Made by a program: the position numbers and the translations under genes. Of a DNA stretch of 40,112 nucleotides, positions 31,979-38,463 are shown piece after piece (within the stretch, counting starts at the first letter, position 1; every line of letters starts with the position of its first letter). Source of the DNA: a virus; IMG/VR virus record IMGVR_UViG_3300017726_002766, positions 1 through 40,112 of that record; one strand, given 5' to 3'. Under the pieces are notes generated by a model that was not told the DNA's origin, searched no databases, and saw nothing but the letters and a program-made list of their open reading frames with translations.

Positions 31979-32953
31979 CTAGAATAGATCATCTTCATCA
32001 AACGACTGACTCTTTTTAGAGTACTCTACAGGACGTGAGTGGAAAAAGTCAGTCATATTGTTACCAAGAAGTTCTTCTTCAAACCACATTGTAGCTTCTA
32101 AAAGATCATTATCTACTTCAAAAATAGGTTTAAATCCTATTTGTTCGAGTGATGAGTTAATCCTATTTTTAATAAACTCCTTAACAGTATCAGCATCAAG
32201 ACCTGGCTCTTTAATACCATTAATCATCCAATCGACTATTTTTGCTTCTGATTTAAATGCTTCCTCAGCTTCACCTCTTATGCGCTCTTCTAATTCTTCG
32301 TCAAATAACTCCGGCATTTCATTACGAATTGTATTAATAATCTTAATACCAACGAGAGCGTGTATATTCTCTTCGTTACGCGTGTATTTGACTTGTTGGT
32401 CAGTATCCTTTAAAACGTTTTTATATCTAGCAAACCAGTTGATAACATAGAACTGAGAGAAAAGAGACACGTTTTCTACAAACAAAGTAAATAGAGTTAA
32501 CGCGTATAGGTATTGCTTTTTTGAGCTACTATAAAACTTATGAGTATATTTACGAAGATAGTTAACGCGACCTTGAATAAAATCTAGTTTAAGATTTTCT
32601 TCAAATATATCCTCCATATCAAGCACAGTTAAAAGTCTCTCGTAAGCATTATTATGGATTACTTCTGTATTGGCCATAACATAGCCTAAATCTTGAAGCG
32701 CTGGATGAGGTAAATTTTCACCTAATTTTGCCCAAAAACTCTTGACTGCTACTTCAATTTGACCAATAGCAGATAAAACCCTAACAATAATTTCACGCTC
32801 TTGATCTGTTAACGCAGTTTTAAATTGTTGAACGTCAGATGTAAAGCTAAACTCCTTATCAGTCCAGAACCCATTGTGCATAGATTCAATAAATTGCTCT
32901 GTCCATGGGTAATGGTTAGGCTTGCGAGACAGTTGTTCCACGAAAATTGACAT
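31979..32953 (-). CDS. nrdB: Ribonucleotide reductase small subunit NrdB
   Basis: The 324-residue radical-generating subunit. Metal ligands Glu97 and His100 and radical Tyr104 are in NTEVIHNNAYERLL. The second helix pair is LFVENVSLFSQF and RNEENIHALVG. The position usually held by Asp (D84 in E. coli) seems to be Glu67 (AIGQIEVAV), which recalls class Ic-type centres, although the tyrosine is kept. The C-terminus (QSFDEDDLF) is the usual NrdA-docking tail. It is first in the nrdB-nrdA-clpP run with its own promoter. Confidence 0.95.
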   Translation of the reverse strand: MSIFVEQLSRKPNHYPWTEQFIESMHNGFWTDKEFSFTSDVQQFKTALTDQEREIIVRVLSAIGQIEVAVKSFWAKLGENLPHPALQDLGYVMANTEVIHNNAYERLLTVLDMEDIFEENLKLDFIQGRVNYLRKYTHKFYSSSKKQYLYALTLFTLFVENVSLFSQFYVINWFARYKNVLKDTDQQVKYTRNEENIHALVGIKIINTIRNEMPELFDEELEERIRGEAEEAFKSEAKIVDWMINGIKEPGLDADTVKEFIKNRINSSLEQIGFKPIFEVDNDLLEATMWFEEELLGNNMTDFFHSRPVEYSKKSQSFDEDDLF

Positions 32954-32966
32954 AGTTGTTTTCTAT

Positions 32967-32994
32967 ATTATATGTTATTAAACTAAGATATCAA
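32967..32994 (-). promoter_or_regulatory. Early sigma70-type promoter of nrdB-nrdA-clpP
   Basis: Minus strand: TTGATA (32994-32989), 16-base spacer, TATAAT (32972-32967), 13 bases before ATG. The -35 overlaps the end of the preceding gene. Confidence 0.82.
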
Positions 32995-33221
32995 TTAAGA
33001 GGCATTGTAGATTGAAGGCCTCCATGCGGAAGAGTAAACGTTTTTGAAAATCGCTTACCGCCAACCTCAACAGTAACTGCAACTATATTTCCAGAAACGT
33101 AAGGCGAAGAAACTATATTACCACCGGTAGCTATTATTCTATATAAGGACCCAGTCTGTGCATCAAATACCTTGACAGTACTTGCAGACCCCTGTTGTAC
33201 GGTGAATGTTTTAGTTTTCAT
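32991..33221 (-). CDS. Hypothetical 76-residue beta-rich protein
   Basis: A short protein with alternating hydrophobic and polar residues (MKTKTFTVQQGSASTVKVFD, then SPYVSGNIVAVTVEVGGKRF), suggesting a single small beta domain. No family is recognised. It begins 11 bases inside the end of the preceding gene. A CATAAATA box lies 12 bases before ATG, so it might also be made late; a head or tail decoration role is possible but not shown. Confidence 0.6.
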   Translation of the reverse strand: MKTKTFTVQQGSASTVKVFDAQTGSLYRIIATGGNIVSSPYVSGNIVAVTVEVGGKRFSKTFTLPHGGLQSTMPLN

Positions 33222-33576
33222 ATTGTCTTATAGTATTTATGAATTCCGATACCTCTATATCTGATTTATGTGTAGAGAAGTTAATATTTTTAAATGCTCT
33301 TTTATTATTAGCATTAAAATTTAAATTATGATGATCGATTATGTCTTTTATATCTTGAGAGTCTTCTGACGGTAAATCCGGATCATCAACATTTAAAATA
33401 TTACGTATCTCCTTTACAGAGTATCCCCTACTTAAATACGTTCGAGCCTTTTTAGTTACAAAAAATTTACGTAACGATTCCTCATCCTTATATTCTGCTA
33501 TCTTTTTCTGATAGTAGTCTTTACCGAAAGTATAACTATTACCGGTTATTAAGCACTGTACTTTTCTCTGAGCCAT
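33211..33576 (-). CDS. Hypothetical protein conserved-looking, 121 residues
   Basis: I do not recognise a named family. The protein starts MAQRKVQCLITGNSYTFGKD, followed by a Lys/Glu-rich helix, FFVTKKARTYLSRGYSVKEI and RNILNVDDPDLPSEDS, which looks like a helical DNA- or protein-binding module. A single Cys is present, so no zinc finger. The ATG at 33576 is preferred; a TTG at 33600 would add 8 residues and overlap the upstream gene. It lies in the early operon behind the phosphoribosyltransferase. Confidence 0.6.
   Translation of the reverse strand: MAQRKVQCLITGNSYTFGKDYYQKKIAEYKDEESLRKFFVTKKARTYLSRGYSVKEIRNILNVDDPDLPSEDSQDIKDIIDHHNLNFNANNKRAFKNINFSTHKSDIEVSEFINTIRQYEN
33234..33241 (-). 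promoter_or_regulatory. Possible late promoter box before the 76-residue protein
   Basis: CATAAATA on the minus strand, but 12 bases before the ATG at 33221 and inside an upstream gene; the weakest of the set. Confidence 0.4.
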
Positions 33577-33590
33577 TGTTTCTATTATAA

Positions 33591-34037
33591 TTATTCCCAA
33601 GGAAAGTCAATCCAAGTATTATCTGGTACTAAAACTCCATAATGATCTATTTTCTTTTTCGCTCTCTTTTCTGCAAATAGTGTAGCGTATCTAACAAAAT
33701 CAAACTTTGTACCGATTTTATCTTTTATAAAATCTATCGTCCTACCTGTATCAGCTTTATCATCTATAATAAGAAGCCTACTACTTTGATCTAATTCATC
33801 AAAGTCAACAGTTTGTGTAATTTTTGTTTCTTTATTTTGCGTTGTCCCGTTATAACTATTAATACCATAAACAAGCATATCTATATCTAGCGCGTAACTT
33901 ATAATCTTAGCAGGTAGTAACCCACCTCTTGATAACCCAATAACATGAGTAAACTCTCTACCGTTTAATTTAAATCTCAACGCTAAGGATTTTGATAAAA
34001 AATCTATAACATCATAACCAACCTTTTGTTTATGCAT
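33591..34037 (-). CDS. Purine phosphoribosyltransferase (Gpt-like)
   Basis: A 148-residue type I phosphoribosyltransferase. The PRPP loop is LLIIDDKADTGRTIDF; the N-terminal FTHVIGLSRGGLLPAKIIS and the C-terminal WIDFPWE fit the xanthine-guanine phosphoribosyltransferase group (E. coli Gpt 152 residues). It would salvage free purine bases to nucleotides, consistent with the downstream ribonucleotide reductase. It is the first gene behind a strong early promoter, only 6 bases downstream of the -10. Base specificity cannot be told. Confidence 0.82.
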   Translation of the reverse strand: MHKQKVGYDVIDFLSKSLALRFKLNGREFTHVIGLSRGGLLPAKIISYALDIDMLVYGINSYNGTTQNKETKITQTVDFDELDQSSRLLIIDDKADTGRTIDFIKDKIGTKFDFVRYATLFAEKRAKKKIDHYGVLVPDNTWIDFPWE

Positions 34038-34043
34038 ATTAGT

Positions 34044-34071
34044 ATTATACTGTATAATTTATAACTTTCAA
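34044..34071 (-). promoter_or_regulatory. Early sigma70-type promoter of the phosphoribosyltransferase operon
   Basis: Minus strand: TTGAAA (34071-34066), 16-base spacer, TATAAT (34049-34044), 6 bases before ATG. The -35 shares base 34071 with the divergent late box. Confidence 0.88.
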
Positions 34072-34078
34072 TTAAATA
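34071..34078 (+). promoter_or_regulatory. Late promoter box before the GTG-start gene at 34084
   Basis: ATTAAATA, 5 bases before GTG. The spacing supports GTG, since the ATG two bases earlier is followed directly by a stop. Confidence 0.78.
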
Positions 34079-34083
34079 ATTAT

Positions 34084-34443
34084 GTGAAAAACGATTTAGC
34101 TGAACTTCAAAAGATATATGAAGGGTATGGTGGGCAGTCTATTGATTTTGGTCCTAATACTCAATACGCACCAGCTAATGCAGATTCAAACTTAACGTAC
34201 AGTAAGGGTAGGTTACCTACAGCATATCCTGGAATGGGTGGTCAGTACTCAGCATATTCATACGGTCAAGCTGGTCAAAATATAACCGAACCTGTTTCAG
34301 ATGAAGAAGTACCAGTTAAGGATATTAAAAATCATCACGTCCTAGATAAGATAGATGATCATATAGAGCAAGCGCACAAGGACGAAATGATGTATGCGGT
34401 GCATGTACTCGGTCAATTAAAAGAGCATATAAAGTCTCTTTAA
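34084..34443 (+). CDS. Hypothetical late protein, 119 residues
   Basis: Starts at GTG (first residues MKNDLAELQKIYEGYGGQSI). The N-terminal L-x-x-I-Y motif recalls the two motifs in the acidic head protein at 8782. A Tyr/Gly/Gln-rich central stretch (MGGQYSAYSYGQAGQN) is followed by a helical C-terminus with several His. It is transcribed late and alone, and converges on the DUF1360 gene with a 4-base overlap. A minor virion component is likely; no family recognised. Confidence 0.6.
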   Translation: MKNDLAELQKIYEGYGGQSIDFGPNTQYAPANADSNLTYSKGRLPTAYPGMGGQYSAYSYGQAGQNITEPVSDEEVPVKDIKNHHVLDKIDDHIEQAHKDEMMYAVHVLGQLKEHIKSL

Positions 34444-34694
34444 AGCTTATCAGTTAAGCGATCTATTATATAGCAAGTCGCTGCGCTATATAGAGCGAAT
34501 ACAAATGTATTGTATTCTGTAAAGGTAGAAAGAGCTAAACCTACCCAAAATCCTACACATAACGAGCAGGATAGCAGCTCTTTAAAGAACTTTATTTTAG
34601 TAAGTTTAGCTCTCGGTATATTAAAAATTGTGCCATACATTAATATATGACACAATCCATAAGCTGCTAAAGTAGCTAAAATAAGATTAGCCAT
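34440..34694 (-). CDS. DUF1360 membrane protein
   Basis: An 84-residue membrane protein with two or three hydrophobic segments and the DUF1360 hallmark ELLSCSLCVGFWVGLAL (C-x-x-C before FWVG). Members are found in Bacillus sporulation proteins and in phages, with no known phage function. It overlaps the ferredoxin gene by 8 bases and is the last gene of the transcript that begins at the endolysin. Confidence 0.72.
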   Translation of the reverse strand: MANLILATLAAYGLCHILMYGTIFNIPRAKLTKIKFFKELLSCSLCVGFWVGLALSTFTEYNTFVFALYSAATCYIIDRLTDKL

Positions 34695-34917
34695 CGTTAC
34701 CTATAGCCTCAACAGGACACCCCTCTAGAGCCTCCATACAAAGAGCATACTGTTCTTCGTTTTCAGGTTGCTTGTAGACGTATGAGTATCCTTCATCTTC
34801 TTCTCGTTGAAAATTATCAGGCGCCTGCTCGCGGCAAAGGTCACAATCAATACATTGCTCATCAACGTAAAAGGTACCTTCTACATTTTCCGGATTTTTA
34901 TCTTCAATCTCTGCCAT
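34687..34917 (-). CDS. Ferredoxin, single [4Fe-4S]-type
   Basis: A 76-residue acidic ferredoxin. Cluster ligands are Cys22, Cys25 and Cys28 in CIDCDLCREQAP and Cys67 in EGCPVEAIG; Cys60 is extra. The spacing is that of bacterial one-cluster ferredoxins (short C-x2-C-x2-C plus a remote Cys-Pro). It would be a soluble electron carrier. Its partner is not in the window; the ribonucleotide reductase is a class I enzyme that normally uses thioredoxin-type donors. It sits in a run started by the endolysin late box, so late expression is expected. Confidence 0.88.
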   Translation of the reverse strand: MAEIEDKNPENVEGTFYVDEQCIDCDLCREQAPDNFQREEDEGYSYVYKQPENEEQYALCMEALEGCPVEAIGNDG

Positions 34918-35117
34918 TACCCGTTAAGTAACTGTTGATCTTCATTAATAGTGGTAACAGCATCACCCATTAACTTGAGCTCTTCCTTTTTAACAACAAT
35001 AGAATTACCATCATCATCAGTCACTTTATAATGATCTTCATCAATCTTCTCTACTACCGGGCAACCTTTCTTACCGCAGCATACTTTAACTTTATTTTTA
35101 TCTAGTTTTTTAATCAT
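34917..35117 (-). CDS. Hypothetical 66-residue Cys-containing protein
   Basis: A small protein with an N-terminal KVKVCCGKKGCPVVEK segment (three Cys) and a charged beta-type remainder (HYKVTDDDGNSIVVKKEELK). The Cys cluster could bind metal. It lies between endolysin and ferredoxin, the stop sharing one base with the ferredoxin ATG. A link to iron-sulfur handling is tempting because of the neighbour, but it is unsupported. Confidence 0.65.
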   Translation of the reverse strand: MIKKLDKNKVKVCCGKKGCPVVEKIDEDHYKVTDDDGNSIVVKKEELKLMGDAVTTINEDQQLLNG

Positions 35118-35120
35118 AAT

Positions 35121-35855
35121 CTATAATGCAGCTTTTAATGCTGCTTTAATTTTTTCTTCCGCTCTCGTATCAACATCATCCTTACGACCTGGTGATATCT
35201 CTCTATGAGTAGTTATGGTTGATAAATCTTTAGGCCATCCCCACTTTTCAAAACGTGGTAATAACCACTCTACTGCTGAAGCTACTTCATCGTCGGTTAA
35301 CTCTCTTGTCTTTGTATTACCGGATACAGCTAAACCTAAAAGAAACCCATTACAACCACCACGCCCTTTAAATCTAGACTTACCAGCATGCCAGCATCTA
35401 CGATCGTCATCTGCAAAAGATGTACGACTACCATCAGTATCAATTATACAGTGATAAGATACATTAGATACATCCTTTAATATCCAACTAACGGAACCTC
35501 CATAAGAGCCGGATGAATGGTGAAGAACTACACCTTCTGGCTTAATACGAGAACTACTAACATTAGGTGAAGGTTTAAAAACTTCTGGGTAAGTTCCATC
35601 CACTTTAGCAGTTTTTACTACAGAAGGTTCCTTTTCCTTTTCTAAACCTAGTGCTTTTGCTACTTCCTTAGCTGTATTATTACCGTAAGATCCATCAGGA
35701 AGGGAACCAACCTTACGTTGAATGATTTCAGTAAGTTCCTTTTTTGATAGCTTTAAATCTTTAATAATAGCTAATGCGGTATTTTTTCCATATATACCAT
35801 CAGCTGTTACCCCTACTTTGGCTTGTATTGTTTTTGTAATATCGGCTAAAGACAT
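35121..35855 (-). CDS. N-acetylmuramoyl-L-alanine amidase (endolysin)
   Basis: A 244-residue peptidoglycan amidase. Two short N-terminal repeats (TADGIYGKNTALAII and LPDGSYGNNTAKEVA) resemble peptidoglycan-binding motifs. The Amidase_2 domain runs from about residue 100: GVVLHHSSGS (zinc ligand His112), CWHAGKSRFKGRGGCNG, and TITTHREISPGRKDD (His217, with Asp rather than the Cys of T7 lysozyme). There is no signal peptide, so it needs a holin. It is the first gene of a late minus-strand transcript and is divergent from the holin-spanin genes. Confidence 0.92.
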   Translation of the reverse strand: MSLADITKTIQAKVGVTADGIYGKNTALAIIKDLKLSKKELTEIIQRKVGSLPDGSYGNNTAKEVAKALGLEKEKEPSVVKTAKVDGTYPEVFKPSPNVSSSRIKPEGVVLHHSSGSYGGSVSWILKDVSNVSYHCIIDTDGSRTSFADDDRRCWHAGKSRFKGRGGCNGFLLGLAVSGNTKTRELTDDEVASAVEWLLPRFEKWGWPKDLSTITTHREISPGRKDDVDTRAEEKIKAALKAAL

Positions 35856-35860
35856 ATAAC

Positions 35861-35868
35861 TATTTATT
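35861..35868 (-). promoter_or_regulatory. Late promoter box before the endolysin
   Basis: AATAAATA on the minus strand, 5 bases before the ATG at 35855. Confidence 0.8.
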
Positions 35869-35895
35869 AGAAAATTGGGAAAATGATACGGCTAG

Positions 35896-35903
35896 CCTAA
35901 ATA
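35896..35903 (+). promoter_or_regulatory. Late promoter box before the holin candidate
   Basis: CCTAAATA, 8 bases before the ATG at 35912; divergent to the endolysin box. Confidence 0.7.
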
Positions 35904-35911
35904 TTATTGTT

Positions 35912-36130
35912 ATGGAATTTATTATACAATTTGTACAAGATCAGCCATGGTTCGGAGTAGCAGCAGCAGCAGTTCTTTTCGCATCATCTATTACAGCTCT
36001 TACACCTACCCCTAAGGAAGGTACATTTTTAGGTAAAGTATATAAGGTAATTGAAGTACTAGCGCTTAATATTGGTAAGGCTAAAGAAAAGGCCGCAGCT
36101 AAAGAAGCTGCTAAGAAAGCTAAGAAGTAA
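35912..36130 (+). CDS. Holin candidate
   Basis: A 72-residue protein with one N-terminal membrane segment (WFGVAAAAVLFASSITAL), a short polar turn, a second amphipathic or hydrophobic helix (VYKVIEVLALNIG) and a strongly basic Lys/Ala tail. Size, topology and charge fit a holin. It lies between the divergent endolysin and the spanin pair, all under late boxes. It contains no diagnostic family motif, so the call is by context. Confidence 0.68.
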   Translation: MEFIIQFVQDQPWFGVAAAAVLFASSITALTPTPKEGTFLGKVYKVIEVLALNIGKAKEKAAAKEAAKKAKK

Positions 36131-36139
36131 TTCTAGTAA

Positions 36140-36409
36140 ATGTTAGGTTTAATTAAAACTGCCTTAACGGCGTTAAGTGCTTATTTGCAATTGCGTAATA
36201 AGGCGTTCTACTATAACATTACTCAAGAATCAAGAAACAAACAACAGGATATTATAAATGAAATTGAAAGTTTGCGTAACAAGCGCAGCGCTGCTGCTAC
36301 TGAGCGCGCTGACCTCTTGCAGTCCCAGCTCCTCGCTGAAAAACAGTACATTAAACATATATCAACCTTCTACAATAGTATTGACTCCGGAGGTGACGAT
36401 ACAAACTAA
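36140..36409 (+). CDS. Rz: Rz-like inner-membrane spanin
   Basis: An 89-residue protein with an N-terminal hydrophobic helix (MLGLIKTALTALSAYLQL) followed by a coiled-coil-like periplasmic domain (QQDIINEIESLRNKRSAAAT). The second half of its gene contains the start of a lipoprotein gene in the +1 frame, the classical Rz/Rz1 arrangement. With the partner it would fuse inner and outer membranes in the last lysis step. The hydrophobic helix is weak for a membrane anchor, which lowers certainty. Confidence 0.72.
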   Translation: MLGLIKTALTALSAYLQLRNKAFYYNITQESRNKQQDIINEIESLRNKRSAAATERADLLQSQLLAEKQYIKHISTFYNSIDSGGDDTN

Positions 36410-36500
36410 AGAAGGTCAATATACTCCTCAGCTAGAGGAGATCTGGCATTCAGATAAAAGGTATAGGGATTTAGAAAGAAAGTTATATTATTCAGAATAA
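36258..36500 (+). CDS. Rz1: Rz1-like outer-membrane spanin lipoprotein, nested in Rz
   Basis: An 80-residue lipoprotein starting inside Rz in another frame and extending 91 bases beyond it. The signal peptide MKLKVCVTSAALLLLSALTS ends at a lipobox Cys (LTSC), and the mature part begins with a Ser/Pro-rich stretch (SPSSSLKNST), as expected for Rz1 (usually Pro-rich). It ends at a strong terminator, closing the lysis operon. Confidence 0.82.
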   Translation: MKLKVCVTSAALLLLSALTSCSPSSSLKNSTLNIYQPSTIVLTPEVTIQTKEGQYTPQLEEIWHSDKRYRDLERKLYYSE

Positions 36501-36503
36501 CAC

Positions 36504-36531
36504 AAAGCCGAGCTATAGCTCGGCTTTTTTT
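36504..36531 (+). terminator. Terminator of the lysis operon
   Basis: A perfect 24-base palindrome (AAAGCCGAGCTA and its complement, 36504-36527) followed by more T. The stop codon of the convergent small gene lies in the T run. Confidence 0.9.
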
Positions 36532-36667
36532 ATCTCACTTTGCCTTGGCCTCTATACTTTTTCTGATAGTTTTTAGAGTGCTTGTGATTTGAGCTTCTAG
36601 TTTTAGCTACTACACCTGGACGCTTCTTTGTCTTACGCTCTCTTTTAGTAATTTTATTAACTGCCAT
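36530..36667 (-). CDS. Small basic protein, 45 residues
   Basis: A 45-residue, extremely Lys/Arg-rich protein (MAVNKITKRERKTKKRPGVV then AKTRSSNHKHSKNYQKKYRG). I associate a KKRPGVxAKT...SKNYKKxYRGQG pattern with tiny conserved proteins of T4-like phages, with unknown role; nucleic-acid binding is likely from charge. A TATAAT lies 8 bases before ATG, but its -35 is weak (TTGAAT at a 14-base spacing). It converges with Rz1. Confidence 0.72.
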   Translation of the reverse strand: MAVNKITKRERKTKKRPGVVAKTRSSNHKHSKNYQKKYRGQGKVR

Positions 36668-36709
36668 ACGAATATATTATATGTAAGATTTGTTTATTCA
36701 AGCGTTTTC

Positions 36710-36717
36710 TATAAATA
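36710..36717 (+). promoter_or_regulatory. Late promoter box before the DUF1549/DUF1553 gene
   Basis: Perfect TATAAATA, 5 bases before the ATG at 36723. It proves phage control of this accessory pair and excludes the longer frame from 36690. Confidence 0.88.
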
Positions 36718-36722
36718 TAAGT

Positions 36723-38462
36723 ATGGTTAAGTTTGTAACGCTATTTGCTATACTTACAGTTAACTTATTCTCCCTCGAAGTTAACCATAGTAATAATATA
36801 GATAAAATCATTTCTAATGATTTAAAGTATAAAAAACTATCAATGCCTAAGAAATCATCTGATGATGTATTTGTTAGAAGAGCTTTTCTCGATATTGTAG
36901 GTAGGATACCAACGTATGAGGAGAGTATTGAGTTTAAAAAATATAATGATAGAGAGGATTTAGTTAAATATCTTATTAACTCGCAAGGTTATAATGAGTC
37001 GATGTTTAACTTCTACGCCGATAATCTTAGATTAAAGAAAAGACTTAACGGTAATGTATCTGGAGAAACATATATTACCTGGGTCAGAGAAGAGATTAAA
37101 AAGAATACACCATACAATATACTAGTTAAGAATATTTTAACTGCTAAAGGTACAATATATTCTAATCCAGCTGTTGGTTATTTTTTAAGAGATGAAGGTA
37201 TGTTACTTGATAATGTATCTAACACATTCCAGGCGTTCGCTGGTATGGATGTTTCATGTGCTCAATGTCACGACCATCCATTCGATGATTGGTCACAGAT
37301 GGAATATTATGAACTGAGTGCCTTCTTTACTACTGTTAATACTAGAAGCGATAAAGGTCTGCGTAAGGAATACCAAAGACTTCGTAAGGAAGCAGAAGCA
37401 ACAGATAAAGCTAAAGAAACAAAAGGCGCTCTTAATGAGATAGGTCAGTTCTGGCAACAGGGAGGTTATCGTAATAATGTAGATAGTGATCTTAAGAAGG
37501 TGCTTACTTTGCCACATGATTATAAGTATAGAGATGGTGATCCAGGAGAAGTTATAAAGGCAATCACACCTGTAGGTGATAAAGTTAGAGAGACTCGTAA
37601 GAGAAATAAACTACAACCTAGCTTTGCACAATGGATCATAAGTGAAGACCATCCTACATTCACTGCTAATATAGTTAATAGATTATGGAATAAGGCATTT
37701 GGATTTGCTTTAATAGATAACCTTAATAATATATCTGAGTATGACGAGCTAAGAGAGAGTCGCAATGATAAGTTGCTACTATATCTAGTTGATGTTATGA
37801 AGGAGGTTAAATACGATCTCAAGAAGTTTAATTCAATCTTATATAATACTAAGTTTTATGGATGTGAGACAGATCCAGAAGATAACTTTCAAGGACCTAT
37901 TATGAGACGAATGACAGCTGCTCAGCTTTGGGATAGTTTAATTACTCTATATACAGGTGATATAGATAAATGGCAGCCAGAGAATAGAATAGAGAAGTTC
38001 CGTTACATGTTTCCTGATTTAACAACTCTTAACTCTACACAAGCATTAAAGATATATAAAGACTTTAAAAAGATCGAAAAGGATTATTATAAAGGAGCTC
38101 CTAAAGCAGGAAAGGTTTTTGCAATTAGATCATCTCACATATTTGATGGTAGGGCTCGTAACTTTATGTTAGAGTTTGGTGGGTCAGATAGGGAGTTGAT
38201 CGAGAATGGCAATCAAGAAGCCAATATTATGCAAATATTAACTCTTATGAACTCTGGAATGACTAACGAGCTTATGTCCGTTAAGAGTCGACTTGGTAAG
38301 AAACTTTTAGATCTGAAAAGAGAGGAAGCAGTAGATTACGTCTTTCGTTCTTATATTGGTAGATCGCCGACTAAAGAAGAACAAAAAGCATTTAACGGTG
38401 TTGGATTCTCCGATATTGTTTGGGTGCTTATAAATTCACATGAATTTAAACTAATTATATAA
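36723..38462 (+). CDS. Exported DUF1549/DUF1553 (PSCyt2-PSD1) protein
   Basis: A 579-residue exported protein: signal peptide MVKFVTLFAILTVNLFSLEV, then a DUF1549 domain (DDVFVRRAFLDIVGRIPTYE) with a haem-binding-type CxxCH (Cys179, Cys182, His183 in SCAQCHDHPFDDW). A DUF1553 domain follows (FTANIVNRLWNKAFGFALID; RRMTAAQLWDSLITLY; EANIMQILTLMNSGMTNELM). In Planctomycetes and Verrucomicrobia these proteins are usually longer, often with an extra N-terminal cytochrome domain, and are followed by a DUF1501 gene, as here. Function in bacteria is not established; a role in surface polysaccharide breakdown has been suggested. Codon use matches the phage (AGA, AT-rich), so it is not a recent arrival. 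Confidence 0.92.
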   Translation: MVKFVTLFAILTVNLFSLEVNHSNNIDKIISNDLKYKKLSMPKKSSDDVFVRRAFLDIVGRIPTYEESIEFKKYNDREDLVKYLINSQGYNESMFNFYADNLRLKKRLNGNVSGETYITWVREEIKKNTPYNILVKNILTAKGTIYSNPAVGYFLRDEGMLLDNVSNTFQAFAGMDVSCAQCHDHPFDDWSQMEYYELSAFFTTVNTRSDKGLRKEYQRLRKEAEATDKAKETKGALNEIGQFWQQGGYRNNVDSDLKKVLTLPHDYKYRDGDPGEVIKAITPVGDKVRETRKRNKLQPSFAQWIISEDHPTFTANIVNRLWNKAFGFALIDNLNNISEYDELRESRNDKLLLYLVDVMKEVKYDLKKFNSILYNTKFYGCETDPEDNFQGPIMRRMTAAQLWDSLITLYTGDIDKWQPENRIEKFRYMFPDLTTLNSTQALKIYKDFKKIEKDYYKGAPKAGKVFAIRSSHIFDGRARNFMLEFGGSDRELIENGNQEANIMQILTLMNSGMTNELMSVKSRLGKKLLDLKREEAVDYVFRSYIGRSPTKEEQKAFNGVGFSDIVWVLINSHEFKLII

Positions 38463-38463
38463 T

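Noticed and set aside
36690-36722. Longer start for the DUF1549/DUF1553 gene
   Set aside because: The perfect late box falls within the extension; start 36723 gives a proper signal peptide.
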